A DNA stretch of 64,000 nt from contig NZ_DS990131.1 of assembly GCF_000187895.1 (NCBI RefSeq), positions 124,001 through 188,000 on the forward strand, read 5' to 3'. The DNA is from Phocaeicola plebeius DSM 17135 (GTDB taxonomy: Bacteria > Bacteroidota > Bacteroidia > Bacteroidales > Bacteroidaceae). The notes under the pieces are model-generated. The model was not told the origin of the DNA, did no database searches, and saw nothing but the letters and a program-made list of their open reading frames with translations. A program made the translations under genes and the position numbers. This document shows positions 35,535 through 44,591 of the stretch, one piece after another; the first letter of the stretch is position 1, and every line of letters begins with the position of its first letter.

Positions 35535-37639
35535 TGGATAACAGCATCATGAAAAGAAAACTTATAGCAACATTCTTCGTTTTGCTGTGTCCTGTCCTGC
35601 TTGCAGCGCAGGAACAAAAACAGGAGCACAGCTCCAAAGATTGGACGAAACGTACCCTCATGATTCCCGAAGTTACGGTAGTGGGCAAACGCCCAATGAA
35701 GGATATAGGCGTGCAACGAACCCGTTTCGATTCCATCGCCATGAAAGAGAACATCGCCTTGTCTATGGCCGATGTACTGACATTCAACTCGTCCGTTTTT
35801 GTCAAGAACTACGGACGTGCCACACTGTCCACAGTGGCTTTTCGGGGTACCTCTCCCTCGCATACCCAAGTAACATGGAACGGTATGCGCATTAACAATC
35901 CGATGCTGGGTATGACGGATTTTTCCACCATACCTTCCTATTTTATCGATGACGCCTCGCTGCTGCATGGTACTTCGTCGGTAAACGAAACGGGCGGTGG
36001 TTTGGGAGGTCTGGTCAAGCTATCCACAGCACCGGCCAACCACAAAGGATTCGGATTGCAATATGTGCAGGGTATCGGTTCGTTCAGCACATTCGACGAG
36101 TTTCTCCGCCTGACCTACGGCGACAAGCACTGGCAGTCCTCCACCCGTGTGGTATATTCCTCTTCCCCCAACGACTACAAATACCGAAACAGGGACAAGA
36201 AGGAAAACATCTATGACGAGGACAAAAACATCATCGGTTCCTATTATCCGACGGAGCGCAACCGCAGCGGAGCTTATAAGGATATGCACGTTTTGCAGGA
36301 GATTTATTATAACACGGGTGAAGGCGACAGGTTCGGACTGAACGCCTGGTATATCAATTCCAACCGGGAACTGGCGATGCTCAGCACGGATTACGGGAAC
36401 GACATGGACTTCGAGAACCGACAGAGAGAGCAGACTTTTCGCGGTGTCCTCTCGTGGGATCGCGTGCGGGAGAAATGGAAGGTCGGTGTAAAAGGCGGCT
36501 ATATACACACGTGGATGGCCTATGATTACAAGCGGGACAAGGGAAACGGCGAAATGGCTTCGATGACCCGCTCGCGCAGTAAGATCAACACGTTCTACGG
36601 AAGTGCGGACGGGGATTATGCACCTTCAGAGAAATGGCTGTTCACGGCCGGTGTTTCCGTACACCAGCATTTGGTGGAAAGCGCAGACAAAAATATCATC
36701 TCACAGGAAGGCAGCAAGGCTGTTGTCGGATACGACAAGGGACGTGTCGAGTTTTCCGGCTCCGTTTCGGCCAAATGGAGGCCGACCGACCGTTTCGCCG
36801 CCTCGCTTGTTCTCCGCGAGGATATGTTCGGCACGGAATGGGCACCGGTTATCCCGGCCTTCTTCATCGACGGGGTACTGTCAAAGAAAGGAAATATCGT
36901 GGCGAAAGCATCCATCTCCCGGAACTACCGTTTTCCCACGCTGAACGACCTCTATTTTCTGCCGGGCGGTAATCCCGACCTGAAAAGCGAACACGGCTTC
37001 ACATACGACGTGGGGTTGTCGTTCTCTGTGGGGAAAGAAAATGTATATGCTTTGAGCGGTGGTATCAACTGGTTCGATTCGCACATCGACGACTGGATCA
37101 TTTGGCTACCCACAACCAAGGGATTCTTCTCTCCCAGAAACCTCAAGAAGGTACATGCTTACGGGGCGGAGGCCAACGCCCACCTTGATGTAATGCTCGG
37201 AAAGGACTGGAAACTGGATATGAACGGAACTTTCTCGTGGACTCCTTCGATCAACGAGAGCGAACCGATGAGTCCGGCAGACCAATCCGTCGGCAAACAG
37301 TTGCCATACGTGCCGGAGTTTTCCGCAACGGTGACCGGGCGTCTGTCATGGCGTACATGGAGCCTGCTTTACAAGTGGTGTTATTACAGCCAGCGTTATA
37401 CCATGTCGAGTAATGACTATACCCTGACGGGCTATCTGCCTCCTTACTTCATGAATAACGTGACACTGGAAAAACAGCTTTCTTTCCGATGGGCCGATCT
37501 GTCGCTAAAGGGCAGCATCAACAACCTGTTCGATGAAGAATACCTTTCCGTATTGTCCCGTCCCATGCCGGGCATCAATTTCGAGATATTCATCGGTATA
37601 ACGCCCAAGTTCGGAAAAAACAAGAATAACAAACGATAA
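35534..37639 (+). CDS. btuB: BtuB-like TonB-dependent outer-membrane cobalamin receptor
   Basis: 701 residues: signal peptide (MKRKLIATFFVLLCPVLLAA), a plug domain with LSMADVLTFNSSVFVKNYGR and STVAFRGTSPSHTQVTWNGM, then a 22-strand-type barrel ending in a typical C-terminal strand. Position after btuG under a cobalamin riboswitch identifies the substrate as B12 or related corrinoids. The first ATG (35534) overlaps the btuG stop; 35549 is the alternative start at the signal peptide itself. Confidence 0.88.
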   Translation: MDNSIMKRKLIATFFVLLCPVLLAAQEQKQEHSSKDWTKRTLMIPEVTVVGKRPMKDIGVQRTRFDSIAMKENIALSMADVLTFNSSVFVKNYGRATLSTVAFRGTSPSHTQVTWNGMRINNPMLGMTDFSTIPSYFIDDASLLHGTSSVNETGGGLGGLVKLSTAPANHKGFGLQYVQGIGSFSTFDEFLRLTYGDKHWQSSTRVVYSSSPNDYKYRNRDKKENIYDEDKNIIGSYYPTERNRSGAYKDMHVLQEIYYNTGEGDRFGLNAWYINSNRELAMLSTDYGNDMDFENRQREQTFRGVLSWDRVREKWKVGVKGGYIHTWMAYDYKRDKGNGEMASMTRSRSKINTFYGSADGDYAPSEKWLFTAGVSVHQHLVESADKNIISQEGSKAVVGYDKGRVEFSGSVSAKWRPTDRFAASLVLREDMFGTEWAPVIPAFFIDGVLSKKGNIVAKASISRNYRFPTLNDLYFLPGGNPDLKSEHGFTYDVGLSFSVGKENVYALSGGINWFDSHIDDWIIWLPTTKGFFSPRNLKKVHAYGAEANAHLDVMLGKDWKLDMNGTFSWTPSINESEPMSPADQSVGKQLPYVPEFSATVTGRLSWRTWSLLYKWCYYSQRYTMSSNDYTLTGYLPPYFMNNVTLEKQLSFRWADLSLKGSINNLFDEEYLSVLSRPMPGINFEIFIGITPKFGKNKNNKR

Positions 37640-37650
37640 TCTGTAACAAT

Positions 37651-38790
37651 ATGAACGCATTGAAGAATTTAAGCCTGATATTATTACTTTCTCTGGCATT
37701 TGCAGGCTGCCACGACAAGAGTTCCAAACTCGACGATTTCAACCAGTCGCTCTACGCTCCCGAATATGCCTCCGGCTTCGACATCAAAGGGGCGGACGGC
37801 AAGGAAAGCGTACTGATAACCGTAACGAATCCTTGGCAGGGAGCGGACAGTGTAACCACATGGTTATTTATCGCCCGCAACGGCGAAGAGATTCCCGAAG
37901 GGTTTGCCGGACAGGCGCTCGAAGGAGACGCAAAACGTATCGTGGCGATGTCTTCCACCCATATCGCCATGCTCGATGCCATCGGCGAAGTCGGGCGTGT
38001 GGCCGGCGTTTCGGGAATCGACTACATTTCCAACCCCGACATCCAAGCTCGCCGCGACAGTATCGGCGATGTCGGCTATGAAGGAAACATCAACTACGAA
38101 CTGCTGCTTTCGCTCGATCCCGACCTCGTTCTGCTCTATGGGGTGAATGGAGCAAGCGCAATGGAAAGCAAGCTCGAAGAACTCGACATACCGTTCATGT
38201 ATGTCGGCGACTACCTCGAAGAATCGCCACTCGGCAAAGCCGAATGGATGGTGGCACTTTCGGAAGTAGCCGGAAAACGAGGGGATGGAGAGAAAACCTT
38301 TGCAGCAATTCCTGTCAGATACAACGCTTTGAAAAAGAAAGTGGCCGACAGTGCCCTTGATGCTCCTTCGGTTATGCTTAATGTTCCCTACGGCGACTCG
38401 TGGTTCATGCCTTCAACCCAAAGTTATGCCGCCCGATTGATTGCCGATGCAGGCGGCCATTATGTCTATCAAAAAAATACGGGAAACGCTTCTGTCCCCA
38501 TCGACATGGAGGAAGCCTATCTGCTTGCATCGGATGCGGACATGTGGCTGAACGTGGGAATGGCGAACTCGCTTGACGAATTGAAAGCATCGTGTCCGAA
38601 GTTTACCGACACCCGGTGTTTCAAAAACGGAAATGTATATAACAACAATGCCCGCACCAACGCCGGCGGCGGAAACGACTATTACGAGTCTGCCGTCGTG
38701 AATCCCGACATCGTGCTCCGTGACCTCGTGAAGATATTCCATCCCGAACTGGTGCAGGAAGAGTGTGTATATTACAAGCGACTGAAATAG
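37651..38790 (+). CDS. btuF: BtuF-like periplasmic cobalamin-binding lipoprotein
   Basis: 379 residues; lipobox LAFAGC. The Fe3+/B12-type binding-protein fold shows AKRIVAMSSTHIAMLDAIGE, then VGYEGNINYELLLSLDPDLV and LLYGVNGASAMESKLEEL. It delivers cobalamin to BtuCD. It follows btuB by 11 bases and immediately precedes btuC. Confidence 0.85.
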   Translation: MNALKNLSLILLLSLAFAGCHDKSSKLDDFNQSLYAPEYASGFDIKGADGKESVLITVTNPWQGADSVTTWLFIARNGEEIPEGFAGQALEGDAKRIVAMSSTHIAMLDAIGEVGRVAGVSGIDYISNPDIQARRDSIGDVGYEGNINYELLLSLDPDLVLLYGVNGASAMESKLEELDIPFMYVGDYLEESPLGKAEWMVALSEVAGKRGDGEKTFAAIPVRYNALKKKVADSALDAPSVMLNVPYGDSWFMPSTQSYAARLIADAGGHYVYQKNTGNASVPIDMEEAYLLASDADMWLNVGMANSLDELKASCPKFTDTRCFKNGNVYNNNARTNAGGGNDYYESAVVNPDIVLRDLVKIFHPELVQEECVYYKRLK

Positions 38791-39771
38791 ATGCGTTCCC
38801 GTTCGACTATATTATTCTTCATATTGATTACGCTCACGGTCAGTCTTTTTTTACTGGACTTGGCCGTGGGAGCTGTCAACATTCCGATCCGCGATGTATG
38901 GGCAGCGCTGACCGGGGGAAATTGTCCCCCTGCCACGAAAAAAATCGTACTCAACATACGCCTCATAAAAGCTGTCGTGGCACTGTTGGCCGGGGCTGCC
39001 TTGTCGGTCAGCGGTCTTCAGATGCAGACCCTCTTCCGTAATCCTCTTGCCGGTCCCTATGTCCTCGGTATCAGTTCCGGTGCAAGTCTCGGCGTGGCAC
39101 TCGTGGTGCTTGCCGGGATCGGTTCGTCAATAGGCATTGCCGGAGCCGCGTGGGTGGGTGCGGCTGTCGTGTTGCTCGTGATAACTGCCGTCGGACGTCG
39201 AATAAAGGATATCATGGTAATCCTGATTCTGGGTATGATGTTCTCATCGGGTGTAGGTGCTGTCGTGCAGATTTTGCAGTATTTCAGCCATGAGGAATCC
39301 CTGAAGGCTTTCGTCATCTGGACGATGGGGGCGCTCGGCGACGTGACCTTGCCGCAACTCACCCTGCTCGGTCCCTCGGTCGTTGTTGGGCTGCTATTGG
39401 CCGTATTGACCATTAAACCGCTCAACCTCCTGCTTTTCGGCGAGGAATATGCCGTAACGATGGGACTGGATATCCGGCGTTCACGCGGCCTGCTGTTTCT
39501 ATCGACAACGCTGCTTGCCGGAACGATAACCGCCTTTTGCGGTCCGATAGGTTTCATCGGTCTCGCTATACCTCATGTCACAAGAATGCTTTTCCAAAAC
39601 AGCGATCATCGTGTCCTTCTGCCCGGAACGATTCTTTCAGGAGCATCGATATTGCTTTTTTGCGACGTCATTTCCAAAATATTCACCTTGCCGATCAACG
39701 CCATTACAGCTCTATTGGGAATCCCAATCGTCGTATGGGTGGTTTTACGCAACAAATCCATCACCGCATGA
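38791..39771 (+). CDS. btuC: BtuC-like ABC transporter permease (FecCD family)
   Basis: 326 residues, about nine or ten membrane helices. The family signature LQMQTLFRNPLAGPYVLGIS is present, as is the coupling-helix region GFIGLAIPHVTRM. The start is directly adjacent to the btuF stop, and the end overlaps btuD as ATGA. Confidence 0.9.
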   Translation: MRSRSTILFFILITLTVSLFLLDLAVGAVNIPIRDVWAALTGGNCPPATKKIVLNIRLIKAVVALLAGAALSVSGLQMQTLFRNPLAGPYVLGISSGASLGVALVVLAGIGSSIGIAGAAWVGAAVVLLVITAVGRRIKDIMVILILGMMFSSGVGAVVQILQYFSHEESLKAFVIWTMGALGDVTLPQLTLLGPSVVVGLLLAVLTIKPLNLLLFGEEYAVTMGLDIRRSRGLLFLSTTLLAGTITAFCGPIGFIGLAIPHVTRMLFQNSDHRVLLPGTILSGASILLFCDVISKIFTLPINAITALLGIPIVVWVVLRNKSITA

Positions 39772-40535
39772 TAGAATTACAGCATTTTTCCATAGGTTAT
39801 AAAGAGAACTCGTTGCTTCACGAGGTTAATGCCACGATAAAAAAAGGCCAACTGACAGCCCTTATCGGAAGAAACGGAACGGGGAAATCAACGCTGCTCC
39901 GCGCCATAGCCGGTCTGAACCGGTGTTATTCCGGAAAAATCATTCTCGACGAGCACGACATTGCTTGCATGAGAACCGAGGATATGGCAAAAACGCTGGC
40001 CGTCGTCACTACCGAACGCATGCGTATCGCCAACCTGCGGTGCAAGGATGTCGTAGCCATAGGCCGTGCTCCTTATACCAACTGGATAGGCAGGATGCAG
40101 GAGGCGGATAAGGAGATAGTCATGCAATCGCTCGTCTCTGTAGGAATGGAGGCTTACGCAAACCGCACGATGGATAAGATGTCGGATGGCGAATGCCAGC
40201 GTGTGATGATCGCCCGTGCATTGGCACAATCCACTCCCATTATCCTGCTGGACGAACCGACCTCATTTCTTGATATGCCCAACCGTTACGAGCTATGCAC
40301 ACTCCTTGCACGGCTCGCCCACGATGAAGGAAAGTGTATCCTATTCTCTACTCACGAACTGGACATAGCCTTGTCACTCACTGATGCAATAGCTCTTATC
40401 GATTCTCCACGACTATTATGTATGACGACGGAGAAAATGCGTCAGAGCGGCTGTATAGAGCGGCTTTTTCAAAACAGCCGGATATTGTTCGATGTTACAA
40501 CAAACACTATAAAAGTAAAAAACAGTCCTATATAA
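39768..40535 (+). CDS. btuD: BtuD-like ABC transporter ATP-binding protein
   Basis: 255 residues. Walker A is GRNGTGKST, the signature motif MSDGECQRV, Walker B IILLDEPTSFLD and the switch His is in FSTHELD. The frame stays open upstream inside btuC to 39537, but ATG 39768 overlaps the btuC stop and gives a normal protein. It completes the inner-membrane B12 importer and the cargo locus. Confidence 0.88.
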   Translation: MIELQHFSIGYKENSLLHEVNATIKKGQLTALIGRNGTGKSTLLRAIAGLNRCYSGKIILDEHDIACMRTEDMAKTLAVVTTERMRIANLRCKDVVAIGRAPYTNWIGRMQEADKEIVMQSLVSVGMEAYANRTMDKMSDGECQRVMIARALAQSTPIILLDEPTSFLDMPNRYELCTLLARLAHDEGKCILFSTHELDIALSLTDAIALIDSPRLLCMTTEKMRQSGCIERLFQNSRILFDVTTNTIKVKNSPI

Positions 40536-40609
40536 CTGAACGATTTTATATAGAACCAACATAAGGGGGAACAAGCTCATTTTATACTTCCAGAACGAGG
40601 AATGCTTTT

Positions 40610-40765
40610 ACCAATACCGACCTTGCCGTGCAACACAGCTTTCCTTTCGATCACGATACAACACTGGACGATAACCTGCAAAAGGTAAACGAAAAGCTGG
40701 AGGGTATGGAAGAATACCAGGCCGAAGTGCAAGAGGAAAGCTACATCAGCGGTCTGCACCGATAA
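40610..40765 (+). pseudogene. Remnant of an ArdC C-terminus
   Basis: The frame reads TNTDLAVQHSFPFDHDTTLD through YISGLHR and stop, matching the last 50 residues of ArdC (28243) at roughly 70-75 percent identity by eye, with no upstream part of the gene. Like the full gene it is followed at once by a terminator. It lies right after the B12 locus and so marks the right edge of the cargo insertion. Confidence 0.7.
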
Positions 40766-40772
40766 CGGAAAC

Positions 40773-40811
40773 GAATGTGAGGTGACTTCACTTCAACGCC
40801 ACCTCACATTC
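40773..40811 (+). terminator. Terminator after the ArdC remnant
   Basis: GAATGTGAGGTG (40773-40784) pairs with CACCTCACATTC (40800-40811). It differs in sequence from the terminator at 28272 but holds the same position relative to the ArdC tail. Confidence 0.75.
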
Positions 40812-40823
40812 TTATACATTACA

Positions 40824-41099
40824 TTAAGACAACAGTTTGTCAATCATTGACTGTAGCTGTGACATATCGCAATATTGATTGATACCACCGGTATAATCCT
40901 TTGCGTGCCGGGCGGTCCGTATCAGGAACGAATCAAGTTCTATCTTTACCATATCATTCATCCGCATATTCGAAAAATGGTGTATGTATACGAATTTACC
41001 GTTACGTTCAATAAAGCAACTTGTAAAGTAATGTCCCTTATTCTCGGACACGACGACCGCATTCACCGCTTCTGCATATTTGGAAATTTCATGCAGCAA
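40824..41099 (-). CDS. Hypothetical protein, 91 aa, probably lacking its start
   Basis: Mixed alpha/beta protein (HYFTSCFIERNGKFVYIHHF; MNDMVKIELDSFLIR) of unknown function. The start given is TTG 41099; the frame is open further upstream to TAA at 41180-41178 and reads like protein there (GEDAGTCVSKEYRNFQTALL), but without an ATG. The 5' end may have been cut off, consistent with its place next to the ArdC remnant and the cargo boundary. Confidence 0.5.
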   Translation of the reverse strand: MLHEISKYAEAVNAVVVSENKGHYFTSCFIERNGKFVYIHHFSNMRMNDMVKIELDSFLIRTARHAKDYTGGINQYCDMSQLQSMIDKLLS

Positions 41100-41257
41100 T
41101 GCCGTTTGGAAATTGCGATATTCTTTTGAAACACAAGTCCCTGCGTCCTCCCCAGCCTTGGGGTTGCTATATGCACCTTACAAAGCACGCCTTATGAGGG
41201 CAAGCACAATATGGCAGGCGGAGTGAGATACACGCTTTTTTATGTACAACGGATATT

Positions 41258-42436
41258 TTATACCTCCGGGGACTGTTTACGGCATTCGTCCATCAAGAAC
41301 TGTTCCAACTGCCGGCGATCCGGCAACTGCAACTGATAGGTCGATACGAAAAGCCGGTTATCCATGTTGCCGAGGGCGTATTCCACCATCTTCTTTCCCT
41401 TGCGGGTGCAAAGCAGGATTCCCACCGGAGGGTTGTCGCCTGGCTGCATTTCATGCTCGGCATAATAGCTGACATAGGCATTCAACTGTCCTATGTGTTC
41501 GTGGCGGAACTCGTCGTTTTTCAACTCCACAATGACGTTGCAGTGAAGCAACCGGTTGTAGAAAACGAGGTCTGCAAAATAATACTCCCCGTCTATGACG
41601 ATGCGTTTCTGACGCGCCTCGAAACAGAAGCCTTTCCCCAATTCCAGCAGGAACTCCTGCAAATGCGCAATCAAGGCTTCCTCTATGTCGCTTTCCGTAA
41701 GGACATCCTTGGCTTGGAGACCGAGAAACTCGAACGTATAGGGGTCGCGTATCTGAAGAAGCGGGGTATGCCGCTCCGCCCGGCTGTCTGCAAGCATCAT
41801 CGCTTTCATCTTATCCTCCGACAGCCCGACGCGGACATGGAGATTGGAGACAATCTGGCGGCGCAGTTCGCGCACGCTCCACGTCCCCCGGATACATTCC
41901 GTTTCGTAGAAAAAGCGTACCAGCGGGTCGTCCACCGTGAGCAATTCCCGGATATGCGAAAAGGAAAGCGCCGAAATCAGCTTTTCCGCCGGTGTACCGA
42001 ATGCTTCGGGCAGCTTGTCCGCATACTTCCCGCCAACGGCAGGACTATGAAGCCGACACAATTTGTGCGACAGTGTCGCACAAATTGCCGTTGCCGGAGA
42101 ATTATGCGACGGTGTCGCATAATTCGCGGAAACCAGCGTACCGACATGGGGATAATCCCTGTAAAACAGTCGAGAGAGCTGGAAAAGAGTGACATTCAAC
42201 CCTTTCTGCCCGATATGCTGTTCCAGACTTTTCAGCAGCCTGTCGCCGTATTTGGCCCTGTCGCTGCCGTTCTGTTCGTATTCAACGATATAACACCCGA
42301 TGATCCAATTCCGCAACGTGATTGCCTGATTGATGGTCTTGACCGCCAATCCCCGCATCGAATCGTCAACGGTCATGATATTTTGAGCCAACTGCTCAAA
42401 GGTCATGCTTTGCACCGAATTTGCCGTTTGTTCCAT
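41258..42436 (-). CDS. DUF1016/PDDEXK-family nuclease (YhcG-like)
   Basis: 392 residues from ATG 42436, chosen because a -7 box lies 20 bases upstream. The N-terminal DUF1016 helical part (INQAITLRNWIIGCYIVEYE; LNVTLFQLSRLFY) precedes a central variable linker with two palindromes. A C-terminal PDDEXK nuclease part follows (IDGEYYFADLVFYNRLLHCN, then VIVELKNDEF), in which D and ExK residues are visible. The family has been linked to nuclease activity in defence and DNA repair; the role here is unknown. Confidence 0.8.
   Translation of the reverse strand: MEQTANSVQSMTFEQLAQNIMTVDDSMRGLAVKTINQAITLRNWIIGCYIVEYEQNGSDRAKYGDRLLKSLEQHIGQKGLNVTLFQLSRLFYRDYPHVGTLVSANYATPSHNSPATAICATLSHKLCRLHSPAVGGKYADKLPEAFGTPAEKLISALSFSHIRELLTVDDPLVRFFYETECIRGTWSVRELRRQIVSNLHVRVGLSEDKMKAMMLADSRAERHTPLLQIRDPYTFEFLGLQAKDVLTESDIEEALIAHLQEFLLELGKGFCFEARQKRIVIDGEYYFADLVFYNRLLHCNVIVELKNDEFRHEHIGQLNAYVSYYAEHEMQPGDNPPVGILLCTRKGKKMVEYALGNMDNRLFVSTYQLQLPDRRQLEQFLMDECRKQSPEV
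42060..42086. repeat. 27-base perfect palindrome inside the DUF1016 gene
   Basis: Two 13-base arms around a single central base; the left arm starts AATTTGTGCGACA. On the coding strand it encodes ICATLSHKL. Its core TGCGACxGTGTCGCA is shared with the palindrome 13 bases further on. Confidence 0.75.
42099..42125. repeat. Second 27-base palindrome inside the DUF1016 gene
   Basis: Twelve paired bases plus one G-T wobble per arm; the left arm starts GAATTATGCGAC. On the coding strand it encodes NYATPSHNS. It shares its core with the palindrome at 42060-42086 and lies in the same variable linker. Confidence 0.75.
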
Positions 42437-42823
42437 ATCTACCTGTAAATCGGGAGCAAAAATACAAAAAATGCGGAAGATACAGGGTGTTTTCGTCAGG
42501 TTGTTTATCCCGGCATCGGGATTTTCCGTACATACCGTGGAAACGAACGCAAAGGCACGCCTGTCTTGCATGGTTCATCAAGGAGAGAATGGCACGGAAA
42601 CGGATATTCATTAACCATAACGGAGCGAACGGATAAAGAAGAAAGGCGGCGCATCCGGAAAGAAACGGAGTGCCGGGACGGGGCGAATGATGCGAAATAA
42701 GGGGAGGGAAAATCGCTTGTATCAATATACACCTGTCCATGCTTCAGCCCGTTTCCGTTTCATAAAAAAACGGCGACCATGTTTCCGATGGCCGCCATCT
42801 GGCTGTATGGTTTCGGGGTCCCG
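42437..42823. other. Intergenic region, no gene seen
   Basis: The left end holds the -7 box for the DUF1016 gene. The rest lies beyond the 3' end of the fimbrillin operon, including a hairpin-forming CGGC-rich stretch at about 42770-42800 that may terminate it. No frame here looks coding. Confidence 0.5.
42456..42464 (-). promoter_or_regulatory. -7 promoter box of the DUF1016 gene
   Basis: The minus strand reads TATTTTTGC, a match to TAnnTTTG, 20 bases before the ATG at 42436. Confidence 0.6.
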
Positions 42824-44551
42824 TCAGAAGGCAAGAACGGGGCGTACAATATGATTATCGAGTGTCTTATCGCTGGTCATAAATGTTATGTAATTACTGC
42901 TCAAAACATAATGTGCGCTCTTGTTAGTATTATATTCCGATGAAGTCCGATGATAACCGTACGAAAATTCATCTTTCCCCTCCGAGGGAATTTTTTCCAT
43001 CCACTTGTTCAGTGTAGTAAGAAGGTTTACCTGCCTAAAATCATGCTCATCTGCTATATCAACTTGTGAAGTCTGCCACTCCGTTTCTGCCATTTGTTGA
43101 CAATCGCCCAGATTCTGATAAATATCCCACACCTGTCCGGCCGCAGGCAGGTACCAGCCCGTAGTCTTATTGCCGATGGGTATGGGGCAGGTTTTCCCGT
43201 GCTCGTCCGCCGCCTTGAAAGCGGGGAAATTATCGAAACCATTGTAATTCTCCTTGATATAGGTGTGATTATAGAAACCGCTAATATTGTTGTAACAGTC
43301 CTCCAGCGTCGTGCAGTCAGCCAGTCCCGTTTCATTCTGATTGTTAGACCATATAGCACTCTCTGCTTTCTTTACAGATACGACCAGCCTGTGCATGGCT
43401 TCCCGTCCCCCGAAGAAATCCGTCTCGGCAGAACCGAAGCGGCGTTTGTCGGTCTGGAACACGATACCGGAAGGTTCGTCGTCATCGGCAAGCTCTTCTA
43501 CCTCGTGAGGCACGAGATACCAATCCGAGAGGTTTGCGGTCGGACAGAACAGGTCGCCGATGCGCACGATTTCGAGATAGTGGTAGTCTCCCTCTACCTC
43601 CTTCAGCCCGCCGTCCACCTTGCAGAGAGTGTAACAGCCCGCTTTCAGGTCATCCGCGCAGATTGCCACCTCGTAGTTGTGTACCACCTCGTCGGCCTTG
43701 TCCATATACTCGCCGTTTTGCGTATAGCCCTTATCCGGGCGGACGATGTAGCGGAGGCGGTAGTGGTAGTCGGCACTGCCTTCGCCTACGGGGTGGTCTT
43801 CGGGACGGTAAGGTTGGTCATTCCCCTCGAATTGTGCCTCCACACCGTCCAAGAAATAGAAGTCGCACTTCGTCGTTTTGGAATTGTAGCTCGTGATGTG
43901 GTAGAGCGTGCCGGGCATCTCTATGACCGCCAGCGCCATGCAGTGCTTCATGGTGAAATTCACCGCGACAGAATGCGCTTCCTTATCGACTGTCTCCACC
44001 ACGCCTTTCGCCACCATGAGGTCGCTCGCCGTATAGTCGGCATATCTGCTCTGGTCTTCTTTCGGCTTCCACTCGTCGATGAGCGGCTTGAAAAAGTCCT
44101 CTGCTGTCTCCGCATAGACATCGACCTTGTTATGTGCGTCATTCTGAAAGGGGTAATACAGGAAATACTTCGTTTCCGGGGTGTGCATGAGCGTTTGCCC
44201 CTGTACGTCCCATGTGACTGTACCGTCGTCGTTCTTCTCTGCTGTCACTTTTATGTTCTGTATCCAGATTCTTCCCTCGGCATTGACGGCAAACAATCCG
44301 GCAGCATCCCCTTCGGTAAACTCGGTGGCATAGCCTTTTTCCACGGCGCGTGTCTGCGGCTCTCCGGACGACTGGTAGCCACCGTCCGTCACGGTGACGA
44401 CAAGGCGTGTGCCGTCGGCAGGGTAAGCACCGTTATCCAACATATCCTCTTGGCTGCACGAGAAGGCGAGCAGCAATGCGGCGAGCAGCGTCCCGGCTAT
44501 GCCGCACCGTGCCGCTTTCTTATCGGTTGTATATCGCTTGTCTGTTTTCAT
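42824..44551 (-). CDS. Fimbrillin-family lipoprotein with C-terminal Fib_succ_major-like domain, copy 3
   Basis: 575 residues. Lipobox LLAFSCSQED. The N-terminal half has the Mfa2/FimB-like fimbrillin layout (FTEGDAAGLFAVNAEG, with FLYYPFQND). The C-terminal region carries the TTGWYLPAAGQVWDIYQNLG segment shared with its upstream paralog, and ends VRPVLAF. Such proteins form or cap surface fimbriae after lipoprotein export and gingipain-like processing. It is the last gene of the three-gene minus-strand operon. Confidence 0.75.
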   Translation of the reverse strand: MKTDKRYTTDKKAARCGIAGTLLAALLLAFSCSQEDMLDNGAYPADGTRLVVTVTDGGYQSSGEPQTRAVEKGYATEFTEGDAAGLFAVNAEGRIWIQNIKVTAEKNDDGTVTWDVQGQTLMHTPETKYFLYYPFQNDAHNKVDVYAETAEDFFKPLIDEWKPKEDQSRYADYTASDLMVAKGVVETVDKEAHSVAVNFTMKHCMALAVIEMPGTLYHITSYNSKTTKCDFYFLDGVEAQFEGNDQPYRPEDHPVGEGSADYHYRLRYIVRPDKGYTQNGEYMDKADEVVHNYEVAICADDLKAGCYTLCKVDGGLKEVEGDYHYLEIVRIGDLFCPTANLSDWYLVPHEVEELADDDEPSGIVFQTDKRRFGSAETDFFGGREAMHRLVVSVKKAESAIWSNNQNETGLADCTTLEDCYNNISGFYNHTYIKENYNGFDNFPAFKAADEHGKTCPIPIGNKTTGWYLPAAGQVWDIYQNLGDCQQMAETEWQTSQVDIADEHDFRQVNLLTTLNKWMEKIPSEGKDEFSYGYHRTSSEYNTNKSAHYVLSSNYITFMTSDKTLDNHIVRPVLAF

Positions 44552-44591
44552 CGTTTTATGTTATTTCTTGATGTTCATACTTTGCGCCCGC

